64,000 nt of DNA from CAVONV01 sp963697355 (GCA_963697355.1 CAVONV010000012.1:62001-126000); one strand, 5' to 3'. Shown: positions 17,948 through 27,073, counted from the stretch's first letter. Made by a program: numbers and translations. Notes: generated from the letters alone by a model not told the origin.

Positions 17948-20058
17948 TCAGATCTCGAATGAGATAGGAGATGAAGAAGGACAAGAACCGCACGCTCCAA
18001 GATCGCAGCTCCTGCCCGAGCGAAGAGCCAAAGCTCCGGTAGGACACTTTTCCGCCGCGCGGCGAGCGGCCGTTTTGAGGCCTTCGGCGAGCGGTTGTCC
18101 GAAAGGCACTCCCATGGCAACCGTGAATCCGCGGCCCACGGTGGCGACACCCAGCTCTTCACCGGCTTCGGCGGCAATGCGCACGCAAGCGTCGCACATG
18201 ATGCACTTGCCCGGTTCGTAGATGATATCCGGGTGCGTTGAATCCTGCGTGAACTTACGCCGCTCACCGTCGTAGCGATAGGGGTCGACCCGTACTCGGT
18301 GGAGTAGATTTCGCATCACACATCCGACTTCTTTGCGGCAACCGCAGGTCATGCAGCGACGCGACTCGGTCAGAGCTTGGTCTTCCGACAAACCGCCGTC
18401 GACTTCGTCGAAGCTCGTGAGCCGCCGGTTCATGTCGAGCGTTGGTGTTTGAGGCCGTGGGCTCTTTTCGATCTCACGAAAAAGAGCGGCCCGTTCGCCT
18501 TCGTCGCTTACCGCGCGCATCTCGACACTGGTCAGGTCATCTGGACCGGTGACGGGCCTTCCCGTCAAGTACTGATCGATGGAGATGGCGGCAATTCTTC
18601 CCGCCGCGACGGCTCGGACCGCGAGGTCGGCGCCGAGGACCGCGTCACCACCGGCAAAGACATCAGGGAGATTGGTGGCGAGAGTTGCGAGTCGGCGGCA
18701 ATACCCCATCGGGAGACTTCGAGTCCTTCACGCTCGGCGAGCGATGTGTCGACGGATTGACCGATGGCGGCAATCACTGACGGTACATTCGATGGTGAAC
18801 TCGGTGCCGGGCTCCGGCACGGGCCGCCGTCGACCCGATTCGTCCGGTTCGCCGAGCTTCATTCGCTGGCAGGTGAGCTCGAGCCGTTCACTCGTTTTTT
18901 CTCGAGACGAAGCGGTGCGACGAGCAGGTCGATGACCACGCCTTCGTGTTCCGCCTCTTCGACTTCCTCCATGAGACAGGGCATTTCTTGGCGAGCAGCG
19001 ACGATAGATGACCTTGACATCTGATGCACCAAGACGAACGGCGGTGCGGGCCGCGTCCATGGCGGTATTGCCGCCACCGACGACGATGACTTTGTCGCCG
19101 AGGGGCGGCGACTCGTTCTTGGCGACTTTCTCGAGGAACTCGATACCGGAGAGGGCAAGTTGTTCACCTTCGCACCGCAGACTCTGCGAACGCCAGGCGC
19201 CGATGCCAAGAAAAACGGCGTCGTTCGTTTGTCGCAGTTCTCGAGCGTGAAGTCGGCTCCCCACACGGAGCTCATCTGAAAGCGGGCGCCCAGACCGCGA
19301 ATGGTCTCGATTTCGGCGTCGAGTGCATCTTTGGGTAGGCGGTAGGCAGGGTATTCCGTATCGCAACATGCCGCCGGGCTCGGGTTGAGCATCGTACAGC
19401 GTGCAAGCATGTCCGTTCTGTAGAAGGTAGAAAGCGGCGGCCAGACCGGCCGGGCCCGCCCCGACGATAGCCACGGATTTTCCACTGGGCTTGGCCCGAT
19501 GGCGGCACATACGGTGCGGTCGGAGTCCCGGTTCATGTCGGCGGGATAGCGGTGCAAGGCGAGCAATGGCCAACCCTTCGTCCAGATCGCATCGCCGGCA
19601 ACCCTTGTTCGCAAAGGCGCGGACAAATCCTCCCGAGTGAGCCGGGCAGTGCCAAGCTTGTCGAGGATGATTTCCATCGCCCGGCGCGTGTCGCCGTAGG
19701 CGATCTCGTAGGTGAATCCGGCAATGTCCAGGTCGGCGGGGCATCGTGCTCGACAGGGCGCGACGCAATCTCCGGCGTGATCGGAAAGGAGCAGTTCGAT
19801 AGCCATTTTCCGGGCGGCGCGCACGTCTTCGCTGTCGGTCGTGACCACCATGCCGTCCGCTACCGGCAGCGCGCAGGACGGTGATAGGTTCGCCTTTCCT
19901 TCCACCTGCACGGCACACATGAAGCACGAGGACGACGGTTCGAGTCCCTCGACGAAGCAGAGTGTCGGGATACGAATACCGAGACGTCGCGCCGCCTCGA
20001 GCACCGTGATGCCCGCCTCCACGCTGACTGACCGACCGTCAATCGTGACTTCAACCAT
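17948..20058 (-). CDS. 2Fe-2S / GltD-like FAD-NAD(P) oxidoreductase / 4Fe-4S fusion, frameshifted
   Basis: Joining frames gives about 700 residues. Domain order: a NuoG/FdhA-type 2Fe-2S ferredoxin (IPTLCFVEGLEPSSSCFMC, then SCALPV); a GltD-type N-terminal Fe-S helical domain (CVAPCRARCPADLDI, then ICPRLCEQGCRRC); the two nucleotide-binding domains (SVAIVGAGPAGLAAAFYLLQ, VIVVGGGNTAMDAARTAV); and a C-terminal NuoG-like ferredoxin (RRCMTCGCRK, GKCIMCDACVRIA, AEKCPTGAL). Such flavoproteins pass electrons between NAD(P)H and ferredoxin-type partners. Several frameshifts occur; three that I resolved near 19.56-19.65 kb are single-base insertions with Cys motifs conserved on each side. It is the last intact-looking gene of the redox operon, 125 bases after NuoF, behind an AT-richer repeat-like spacer. 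Confidence 0.75.
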
Positions 20059-20183
20059 GTTTGTAGCCGCGAATGAACGCACATTAACGCAAATAAGCAA
20101 AGTACTTTTAGCATTCTCTGTATTCTAACTGCTAACTGCTCGACTGCTCGAGTTCTTGAGTTCTCGAGTCCTTGAGTACTCCA

Positions 20184-22036
20184 TTAATCTACCTCGACCG
20201 CATCATCCTGACACACTTCTTCACACATGCCGCAACGCGTGCAGAGCGCTGTCGTCGATGTCGTGCTGTTCGTAAGGTTTGTAGGCAATAGCGTCGACGG
20301 GACAGGCCTGAGCGCAAAGGGTGCAACCGATGCAAGCATCGGTGATGCGGTAGTGAATGAGTGATGCGCAGCGGCCGGCTGGACAGCGCCGTTCGTGAAG
20401 ATGAGCTTCGAACTCGTCACGAAAATAGCGCAGTCCGGTCAGGACGGGGTTGGGTGCCGTTTGTCCCAGGCCGCAAAGACTGCCGCGTTGGATTCCGTCC
20501 GCCAGTTCCTCGAGCCTTTCGAGATCGCCTTCGTCGCCCGTCGCCTTCGCAAAGGCGTTCGAGGATTTCCAGCATGCGCTTGGTGCCGATGCGACAGAAG
20601 GTGCATTTCCCGCAAGATTCATCCTGCATGAAACCCATGAAGAAACGGGAGATATCGACCATGCAATCGCGATCATCGAGGACCACGAGACCACCGGAGC
20701 CCATGATGGCGCCGGTGGCGACGAGCGCTTCGTAGTCAATGGGCGTGTCGGCGAGTCGGGCCGGGATGCAACCACCGGAAGGTCCTCCAAGTTGGACGGC
20801 TTTGAATTGTCGTCCGTTCTTGATGCCTCCGGCGAGGTCTTCCACGATCTCGCGGATCGTGATGCCCATGGGTACTTCAATCAGACCGCCGTAGTTCACT
20901 TTGCCGGCCAGCGCGAAGACCTTGGTGCCTTTGCTCGTTTCGGTGCCGAGAACAGCAAAAGGCCTCGGCGCCGTGCCGAAGATCCAGGGAACGGCGGCCA
21001 GAGTCTCTACGTTGTTGACGGTCGTGGGACGACCGTGAAGACCCTTTTCGACTGGGATAGGGCGGCCTCAAGATGGGGCATGCCGCGTTTGCCTTCGAGC
21101 GAAGCAATGAGTGCCGTCTCTTCGCCGCAGACGAACGCTCCTGCGCCCTCTCGAACTTCGAGATGGAACTCGAAGTCGCTGCCCATGATTCCCATACCAA
21201 GGAAACCATGCTGCTCCGCTTGCCGGATAGCTTCACGCACGTGCCGCACCGCCAGCGGGTATTCCGCGCGGATGTACAAGAAACCCCTGGAAGCTCCGGT
21301 GGCGTAACCGGCGATGGCAAGTCCCTCGAGCACGCGATGGGGATCGGACTCGAGAACGAGTCGATCCATGAACGCGCCGGGATCGCCTTCATCACCGTTG
21401 CAGATGACGTATTTGGGACCCGGTTGTTGTTTGGCGAATGACCACTTGCGGCCGGTGGGAAAGCCCGCGCCTCCTCGACCACGTAATCCCGACTCCGTGA
21501 TCACCGAGATGACCTCGTCCGGAGTCCTCTCCGTGAGGCAATGTACTAGCGCTTGATATCCATCTCGGGCAAGGTAATCCTCGATACGAAGGGGATCGAT
21601 TTCGCCGCTGTTCTCCAACACGATGCGTTTTTGCTTGCCGAGATAGGCGGCTGCCGGACCACTCTTGAGTATCGAGAGCGAGATCGGCGGCTTTCGGGTC
21701 ATCATTCTTGGAGTAATCTTCCAAGAGACTGCGGGCCGTCCAACGGGCACGCGTCAACCATCTTTTGGGCTGAAGGTGTTTTCGGACGATCTGGGCGGCC
21801 GTCTCCGCTGAGACGTCGCCGTACAGGATGGATCCGCTCTTGTCGATGACTTCGACAAGGGGTTCGTGGTGGCACATGCCGTTGCAGCCGACGGCTTTGA
21901 CACTTCCATCTGCGCCGGCCTTGTGGACAGCTTCCTCTAGAGCCTGTCGGACCATGTCCGCACCGCTGGCCATACCGCACGAGCCAACACCGACGCGGAT
22001 TTCGACGGTATCACTGGAGCTCGGAGGGCCGCTCAT
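20184..22036 (-). CDS. NuoF/HndC-type NAD(P)H-binding flavoprotein with N-terminal 2Fe-2S and C-terminal 2[4Fe-4S] domains, frameshifted
   Basis: The joined protein is about 610 residues. It has an N-terminal thioredoxin-like 2Fe-2S domain (VGVGSCGMASGAD, AVGCNGMCHHEPLVEV); the NuoF FMN/NADH domain (ESGLRGRGGAGFPTGRKW, VICNGDEGDPGAFMDR); the 4Fe-4S site DESCGKCTFCRIGTKRML; and a C-terminal bacterial ferredoxin (DACIGCTLCAQACPVDAI, LCTRCGMCEEVC). This is the layout of HndC/HydB-like subunits, longer than Complex I NuoF. Its ATG overlaps the NuoE stop (ATGA). Frame changes lie near 21660, 21069, 21053, 20536 and 20253. In each case dropping one base restores the family sequence, for example LRPPYPVEKGLHGRPTTVNN across the pair at 21069/21053. 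I regard these as consensus insertions rather than a dead gene. Confidence 0.82.
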
Positions 22037-22941
22037 TGAGGCTCCCCTGGCTCGGTTTCGCGAAGCGCTTCGCAGGCACTGGCGGGGGTGAGCTTCCCAA
22101 CGGTGTGCTCGTCGATCATCATCACCGGGGCGAGACTGCAGCATCCCAAGCAAGCCACTCTGTCCAAAGTGAACAACTTGTGAGGATCGGTGTCGCCGCC
22201 GGAAGGAATCTCCAGGTACCGATGCATCTCTTCGCTGATTGGAACGATTCCCGACACATGGCAAGCCGTCCCGTGGCACACCTTGACGACGTGCTTGCCG
22301 ACGGGGGAACGCCGGAATTGTGAGTAGAAGCTCGAGGTGCCTGCGATCTGCGCGGGCGTAATCTCCGTCGACTCGCACACTCTCTTGAGTGCTTCATCGG
22401 GAAGATAGCGGAAGTGTGTCTGGATCGCGCGAAGGATGGGGATGGCTGCCTCGGAGCTACGTCCTTCGCGGGCAATGATCTCGTCCACCACGCCTAGATC
22501 GATTCCCTCCTCTTCGGTGGATTCTGTTCTTTGGGCGACGGTAGCCTTGGGCTTGGACTTCGCCGTCGTTGAGGGAGCGGAACGGAACGCGACGAGCTTC
22601 TCCTCGGGAAGTGGGGATTCACCGTGTAGTTCGTTGAGCCACTTCATACCGGTGACAAAAAGCACCGAGCTGATCAACACGATCCAACCCAAGGCGATGT
22701 TCACCGAGTCGCGTGCGAGCGACACCTCGGTTTGTCTCTCGCGCTCGGTGGTCAGCTCGAGGGAGACCAGAGCATCGGTTTTCACCGCTTCTTCGAGGGA
22801 TTCGACCCGTGCCTTATCCGTCGGGGCGTCGATGCGGAGATCGATGGTGTCCAGAATCAGAAAAGCAACGCTCAATGCCAAGATGACACCGGATGTGACA
22901 GCGATGGTTCGCGCGATGGATTGGTGCTGGTGTTTGCTCAT
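22033..22941 (-). CDS. NuoE/HndA-like 2Fe-2S subunit with an N-terminal two-helix membrane anchor
   Basis: 302 residues, about twice the usual NuoE length. Residues 150-302 are a normal NuoE thioredoxin-like 2Fe-2S domain with Cys222, Cys227, Cys264 and Cys268 (VCHGTACHVSG, VACLGCCSLAP). Residues 10-31 and 80-101 are two membrane helices separated by an acidic loop of about 48 residues; with the Fe-S domain inside, the loop would face the periplasm. A Pro/Lys/Thr-rich linker joins the two parts. Start and stop overlap the neighbours as ATGA on both sides (NapH-like upstream, NuoF downstream), so the chain is translationally coupled. Canonical NuoE/HoxE/HndA are soluble; the anchor would hold the NAD(P)H module at the membrane beside the NapH-like protein. 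Confidence 0.85.
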   Translation of the reverse strand: MSKHQHQSIARTIAVTSGVILALSVAFLILDTIDLRIDAPTDKARVESLEEAVKTDALVSLELTTERERQTEVSLARDSVNIALGWIVLISSVLFVTGMKWLNELHGESPLPEEKLVAFRSAPSTTAKSKPKATVAQRTESTEEEGIDLGVVDEIIAREGRSSEAAIPILRAIQTHFRYLPDEALKRVCESTEITPAQIAGTSSFYSQFRRSPVGKHVVKVCHGTACHVSGIVPISEEMHRYLEIPSGGDTDPHKLFTLDRVACLGCCSLAPVMMIDEHTVGKLTPASACEALRETEPGEPQ

Positions 22942-23918
22942 GGTGTGGGTGCGACGGGCTCCGTGGTTGTCGATAAGGTCGTCACATCGGACCGATGGCG
23001 AGGGCAGGCGTTGTAGCAACGGGCACAAAAAAGACACGAAGAGCGGACGGCACGCATATCCTCGATGGCGCCATAGGGACAGGCCTCGATGCACAGCCCG
23101 CAGTCGAGCTCCTTGTCCGGTGTGATGGTCACGCCCGTCCAAGAGAGGCGCGACACGATCGAGAGCAAGACGCCGTAGGGACAAAGCCAACGGCAGAAAG
23201 GCCGGCCGACGAACATGCCCAACAGCAAAAAGCCGCCGCCGATCATCAGCATGTGGGCTGGACCGTCACCGCGAAAAAAGCCCACGAAGGGGTCCCAGCG
23301 GCAGATGAGAAAATCACGGCCGATCTCGGGAAGAGCCGCAAAGAGGATGGCTACGGTCAGATAGGCCCACTTGATCGAACCCAGCACTCGGTCGAGAAGA
23401 CGGGGCACTTGAACGGGTTTGAGTACGACGAGCTCCTGGATGGCTCCGAGGGGACAGACGCCGCCACAAAAAACGCGTCCGAAGAAAAGCGCCAGTATCA
23501 GCGGGAAGGTAAAAAAGGCGATGACCGCGTAGGAAACCGCATATCGCGGATCGATGAAGGCAACGGTGACGTTTTGGATCGCGCCAATAGGGCACACGCA
23601 GCCGTCCCGGTAGAAACCAAAGTAGGCGAGGCATCCGATGGTTAGCGCGACGAGCCAGGTGCGATTGCGGCGGGCCAGTACGATCCAGGCGCTCAGACCC
23701 AGAGCGATGGTGAGTAGCGAAACGTCCAGAGCCTCCATCCAGAACGATCGCGGTAGGGGACGCTGGACGGGAGGCACGACGTAGTCCTCGCCGATGTCTT
23801 CTTCGCTGGGCGCCACATCGACCGGTCGTGAGTACTGGTCTTCGTAGGACTGGGCGACCGAGAAGGAGGCAAGACAGACGAAGAAGAGGGCTAAGAAGAA
23901 CGTCCTAGGTGACAACAA
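22938..23918 (-). CDS. NapH/NosR/CcoG-family membrane Fe-S protein
   Basis: 326 residues. It has an N-terminal signal-like helix, a short Pro/acid-rich periplasmic stretch, and about five further membrane helices carrying the family's CxxxCP signatures: FCGGVCPLGAIQEL and FCRWLCPYGVLLS, plus an additional DGCVCPIGAIQN. The C-terminus has two ferredoxin clusters (DCGLCIEACPYGA, SCLFCARCYNACPRH). Members such as NapH and NosR transfer electrons between the quinone pool and periplasmic or cytoplasmic Fe-S proteins. The gene starts 12 bases after the NapG-like ferredoxin and its stop overlaps the start of NuoE. It is the likely transmembrane electron path of this operon; the direction of flow cannot be told from sequence. 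Confidence 0.85.
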   Translation of the reverse strand: MLSPRTFFLALFFVCLASFSVAQSYEDQYSRPVDVAPSEEDIGEDYVVPPVQRPLPRSFWMEALDVSLLTIALGLSAWIVLARRNRTWLVALTIGCLAYFGFYRDGCVCPIGAIQNVTVAFIDPRYAVSYAVIAFFTFPLILALFFGRVFCGGVCPLGAIQELVVLKPVQVPRLLDRVLGSIKWAYLTVAILFAALPEIGRDFLICRWDPFVGFFRGDGPAHMLMIGGGFLLLGMFVGRPFCRWLCPYGVLLSIVSRLSWTGVTITPDKELDCGLCIEACPYGAIEDMRAVRSSCLFCARCYNACPRHRSDVTTLSTTTEPVAPTP

Positions 23919-23930
23919 CGTGGATTCTCG

Positions 23931-24545
23931 CTACGGCTCCGTCTGAGTATCTTGAAAGTAGGCTTCGTCCGGACAGGCGATGGCGATCGAGCAGCGGTTG
24001 CAGTCGACGCAGACATCGTGGCGCACCTCGAGCTTGATCGATCCTAGCCCGGCGGGTTCTTTGCAGCCCATGACGCATCGGCCGCAGCCGTTACATTTCG
24101 TCTCGTCGATGATGTACTCGTAGAAATTGTTGGCCGGATCATCTTCGTCGATCCAGCCGATAGGCTTCCGCTCGATGGCGTCGCGAGGACAGAGTTTTTG
24201 ACTAGGTAAGCCCTCATCGTTCACGGCACTCGTGATGTCGAAGTAGGCCGGGCAGATGTAGCAACGGCCACACTTACCGAAATCATTGACGGCACGTACG
24301 GCGGACAGGGTCACGACACACTCAGTCGAACAAAGCTCGCAGACGTCGACTCCAGTGGCCCCGAGACGGCTGTTGACGCACTTGGCGGTGTCCAGTTGCC
24401 AGGCGTAGATTCTATTCGCCTTGAGGGTGAGAAACGTCGCTGCGCCGCCAAGACCAACGAGCGTTGCCCCGCGAACGGCATGACCCAAGAACTCACGTCT
24501 CGTTTTTTTGCCTTTCTCGTCTTTTACTATGGGTGCTTTCGGCAT
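23931..24545 (-). CDS. Tat-exported NapG/MauM-like polyferredoxin
   Basis: 204 residues. The N-terminus has a twin-arginine signal (KTRREFLGHAV followed by a hydrophobic stretch), indicating folded export to the periplasm. The mature part has Cys clusters CELCSTEC, KCGRCYICPAYFD, CPRDAIE, KCNGCGRCVMGC and VCVDCNRCSIAIACP, enough for about four 4Fe-4S clusters. Proteins of this type (NapG, MauM) hand electrons to or from NapH-like membrane partners. Its ATG overlaps the TAA of the NHL gene by one base (TAATG), and it is followed after 12 bases by the NapH-like gene. No terminal reductase (NapA, NrfA, NosZ) is encoded nearby, so the final acceptor or donor is unknown. Confidence 0.85.
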   Translation of the reverse strand: MPKAPIVKDEKGKKTRREFLGHAVRGATLVGLGGAATFLTLKANRIYAWQLDTAKCVNSRLGATGVDVCELCSTECVVTLSAVRAVNDFGKCGRCYICPAYFDITSAVNDEGLPSQKLCPRDAIERKPIGWIDEDDPANNFYEYIIDETKCNGCGRCVMGCKEPAGLGSIKLEVRHDVCVDCNRCSIAIACPDEAYFQDTQTEP

Positions 24546-25387
24546 TACTGGCCACCTTCCGATCCTTCAACATCGGGCACGAAGACATGGATTTCGAGTC
24601 GGACCGTATCGACGATGTAGACCCGGCCCTCGGAGTCTACGTCGAGATCCATGTTCTTGCAGTTCGGATCGAAAACGTCCGTGGCAATGACGGCAAGCAG
24701 ATCTCCTGCGGCATCATAGACCTTGGCGCGAGGACCCGCTTTTTCGGTCACGTAGACGAGGCCACCGCCGTTGACCGTCACATTGGTCGGATTGCAGCAA
24801 CCCGGAAAACCTTGTGGGTTCTGATGATCCCAACGGCCGAAATGTCCGAGCAATTCGCCTTCCGGCGTGTAGCGCTCGACGCGGTGCTTGCCGGGATTGG
24901 CGGCGTGGATGATGCCTTGATCGTCCACCGCGAAATCCACGGCACCGTTCGGAATGTTGAAGCCTTTCATGCGGTTGTCTTTGCCGATGTTGTTGACGAA
25001 TTGCCCCTCGCGGTCGAAGCGGCGTATGCAGCGGTCCTTGGCATCGGCAACGAGCACATGATCGGCGATGAGACCGATGGCGGTCACTGAGCCGAGCTTT
25101 TGGGGGTCGCTCCAGGTGTCGAGAAGCTTGCCGGAGAGGTCGAAGATCTCCACCTGGCCTTCTTGTCCGACGTAGACTCTTTCGTTATCGACCGCCAGGC
25201 TGAGCCCCGGTTGGCTCGTCGGCCAGTGGGTGGTGAGCGTTCCTTTGGAGTCGAAGATTTTCACCTCGGAGTCGCCCACGGCGAAGACCCGGCCTCGAGA
25301 GTCCACGACGACTCCCCGCAGTGCGGTCGTGAACTGGTGCGGCCCTCGACCTTTGCCGCTAACAATCCCTTTTTGGTGGTACTTCAT
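24545..25387 (-). CDS. NHL-repeat six-bladed beta-propeller without signal peptide
   Basis: 280 residues from ATG 25387, preceded by an AGGA site 8 bases upstream; the frame is open further up but that part lies inside the upstream propeller gene. Repeated blades of the NHL type are clear (GVVVDSRGRVFAVGDSEVKI, VDFAVDDQGIIHAANPGKHR, DLDVDSEGRVYIVDTVRLEI). Two cysteine spots stand out, GFPGCCNPTNVTV and DPNCKNMDLD, unusual for a scaffold propeller and potentially metal-binding. No export signal is visible, although both neighbours encode exported proteins. It is 23 bases after the PQQ-type propeller and overlaps the ferredoxin start, so it belongs to the redox operon. Likely a docking or assembly subunit; that role is inferred only. 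Confidence 0.8.
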   Translation of the reverse strand: MKYHQKGIVSGKGRGPHQFTTALRGVVVDSRGRVFAVGDSEVKIFDSKGTLTTHWPTSQPGLSLAVDNERVYVGQEGQVEIFDLSGKLLDTWSDPQKLGSVTAIGLIADHVLVADAKDRCIRRFDREGQFVNNIGKDNRMKGFNIPNGAVDFAVDDQGIIHAANPGKHRVERYTPEGELLGHFGRWDHQNPQGFPGCCNPTNVTVNGGGLVYVTEKAGPRAKVYDAAGDLLAVIATDVFDPNCKNMDLDVDSEGRVYIVDTVRLEIHVFVPDVEGSEGGQ

Positions 25388-25410
25388 GTCGGATCCTGCG
25401 AATGAGAAAT

Positions 25411-26673
25411 CTACTTGCCCACCTGGATGCAAACCATCTTCGAAAGATCTCGCAGCACGAGCTTTCCGTTCGAGAGCGCCATGGGACCCCACACATCGTG
25501 CCCACTGAGGACTTGGGCGCTGGCGAGCTCCTGATACTCGGTGGTGTTGGCCTCTATGAGGCGCAGCATCCCTGTCTTGCCCTCGAGGATGAAGAACATG
25601 CCGTCGGCAAGCAGGAAGCTTCCCAGGCCGAATGCGGCTTTTCCATCGCTGTCCCATACGATTTCGCCGTCCTTGTTGAGGCAAGTGAAAAGCCCTCGAC
25701 GCATCCTGCCCACGGCGAAGAGATGGTCCTTGTAGAGGATAGGCGTGTGGACCTCGGAGTTCCATTGAGCCGAGGTCAGCTCGAATACCTTTTCCGCCTG
25801 GAATCCGTTGGCGCCACCGGTGACTCGAAACATGGCCGTGCCGGCATCGTAACCGGAGGTGAGGAAGACGCGTTCGTTATCGACGCCGAGGGGCGACGGG
25901 GCGACGGCGACGTTGAACTTGAAAGGACCGTTCCATAGGAGCTTCCCGTCCTCGGCCGAAATACCCATGACACCCTTGAGCGTGGTGTAGAGATACTGCT
26001 TTACGCCTCCCAATTGAGCCGGCATGGGAGAAGCGTGAGTCATGAGCTCCTTTTCAGGATTCGGAGTGCGCCAGATCTCGTTACCCGTTGCCTTGTCGAG
26101 TGCAACCAGCAGAGCATCTCCCCCGGTGGCGATGATGATGCGATTGGCCTCCATCAAAGGGCATTGGCCGTTGTACCAAGGTGGAATCTTGGCGTTGTAC
26201 TCTTGTACGAGGTTCTTGCGCCACAGCTCTTCGCCGGTCTTGGCATCCAGGCAATGAAGGTTGGCTTTGGGATCGATGGTGAAAACGTGTTTTCCGTCGA
26301 CGGCCGGCACCGTCCGGGTGATGGCATGGTTGGGGCGGATCCGTCGTTCTTCCGCGAATCGCCAGAGCTCTTTGCCGTCCTCGAGACTAAGACAACGAAC
26401 GAGCCATTCGTTGGTTGCCTTGTCGTAGTCATTGAAATACACCCGACCACCGACAATGGCCGCCGCGGCATAGCCCTCTCCGACCTCCACGGTCCAGAGT
26501 ACCTTCGGACCTTCGGCGGGCCATTGGCGCAGCAGACCGGTCTCTTTCGAGATGTTGTCGCGGTTCGGGCCACGAAATTGGGGCCAGTCCTCCGCTTGGG
26601 CGCTTGAGACCGACAGTAGGGCCAGGGCAATAATCGACGTAGTTAGATATTTAGTACAAATAGACTGATTCAT
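25411..26673 (-). CDS. Secreted PQQ-type (BamB-like) beta-propeller, first gene of the redox operon
   Basis: 420 residues from ATG 26673, with a signal peptide (SIIALALLSVSSAQAEDW). The first mature blade has the family hallmark WPQFRGPNRD; later blades have typical tails (KTGEELWRKN, KATGNEIWRT, EDGKLLWNGP). This matches PQQ-binding-like propellers, but there is no dehydrogenase catalytic Asp/Cys-Cys region, so I call it a structural or binding propeller rather than an alcohol dehydrogenase. It leads the operon and precedes the NHL gene by 23 bases. Four paralogues sharing the WPQxRGP opening lie at 29.5-35.7 kb, and a fragment of a sixth at 26920-27073. Confidence 0.85.
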   Translation of the reverse strand: MNQSICTKYLTTSIIALALLSVSSAQAEDWPQFRGPNRDNISKETGLLRQWPAEGPKVLWTVEVGEGYAAAAIVGGRVYFNDYDKATNEWLVRCLSLEDGKELWRFAEERRIRPNHAITRTVPAVDGKHVFTIDPKANLHCLDAKTGEELWRKNLVQEYNAKIPPWYNGQCPLMEANRIIIATGGDALLVALDKATGNEIWRTPNPEKELMTHASPMPAQLGGVKQYLYTTLKGVMGISAEDGKLLWNGPFKFNVAVAPSPLGVDNERVFLTSGYDAGTAMFRVTGGANGFQAEKVFELTSAQWNSEVHTPILYKDHLFAVGRMRRGLFTCLNKDGEIVWDSDGKAAFGLGSFLLADGMFFILEGKTGMLRLIEANTTEYQELASAQVLSGHDVWGPMALSNGKLVLRDLSKMVCIQVGK

Positions 26674-26682
26674 AGCCCCCGT

Positions 26683-26688
26683 ATTATA
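26683..26688 (-). promoter_or_regulatory. Possible -10 element of the redox operon
   Basis: TATAAT read on the minus strand, 9 bases before the ATG at 26673. No convincing -35 lies 16-18 bases upstream. If real, transcription would begin only a few bases before the start codon, giving an almost leaderless message. Confidence 0.35.
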
Positions 26689-26919
26689 AACGGTTGAGCG
26701 CGGGTTTTCAGTTGACATGGGTCAAATAGGCTAAAAACCATGATCGAGTAGCTCGCGGCGACTCTGGCGGTCGTTTTTGCATGATCGTTTTGCGGGAGGT
26801 CATGTTACTTTGGGTCCGGCGAGACTGCCCCTTCTCGAAAACGCATGGTTTTTGATCCTGTGCTCCCATTCATCCTTGAGTTTGTATCCGATCGATCCGC
26901 GAACACATGTTCGCGGGGC

Positions 26920-27073
26920 GCAATGGGAGTTGTTGGCCGTCAATGACCTCGGTGAAGACTGCTACGCCACGCCAGCGATCGCCGACGGCCGGATCTGTAA
27001 TATTCGGACTCGTAGTGCCCTGTACTGTTTCGGGAAGAGTCCCGCGAGCACCCCGACGGCCGCGCCTAACTAG
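26920..27073 (+). pseudogene. C-terminal remnant of a PQQ-type beta-propeller
   Basis: The plus strand encodes WELLAVNDLGEDCYATPAIA then ALYCFGKSPA, the standard last blade and closing strand of the PQQ-like propellers found around it. The frame is open upstream to 26777 but that part is not propeller-like, and no start or earlier blades exist. It lies in the 396-base gap between the divergent propeller at 26673 and the VapC stop. I interpret it as what remains of a sixth propeller gene lost by recombination. Confidence 0.65.

Noticed and set aside
17948..22941. A hydrogenase or formate dehydrogenase operon
   Set aside because: NuoE/NuoF/GltD subunits are present, but no NiFe, FeFe or molybdopterin catalytic subunit with its metal-binding motifs exists in the window.
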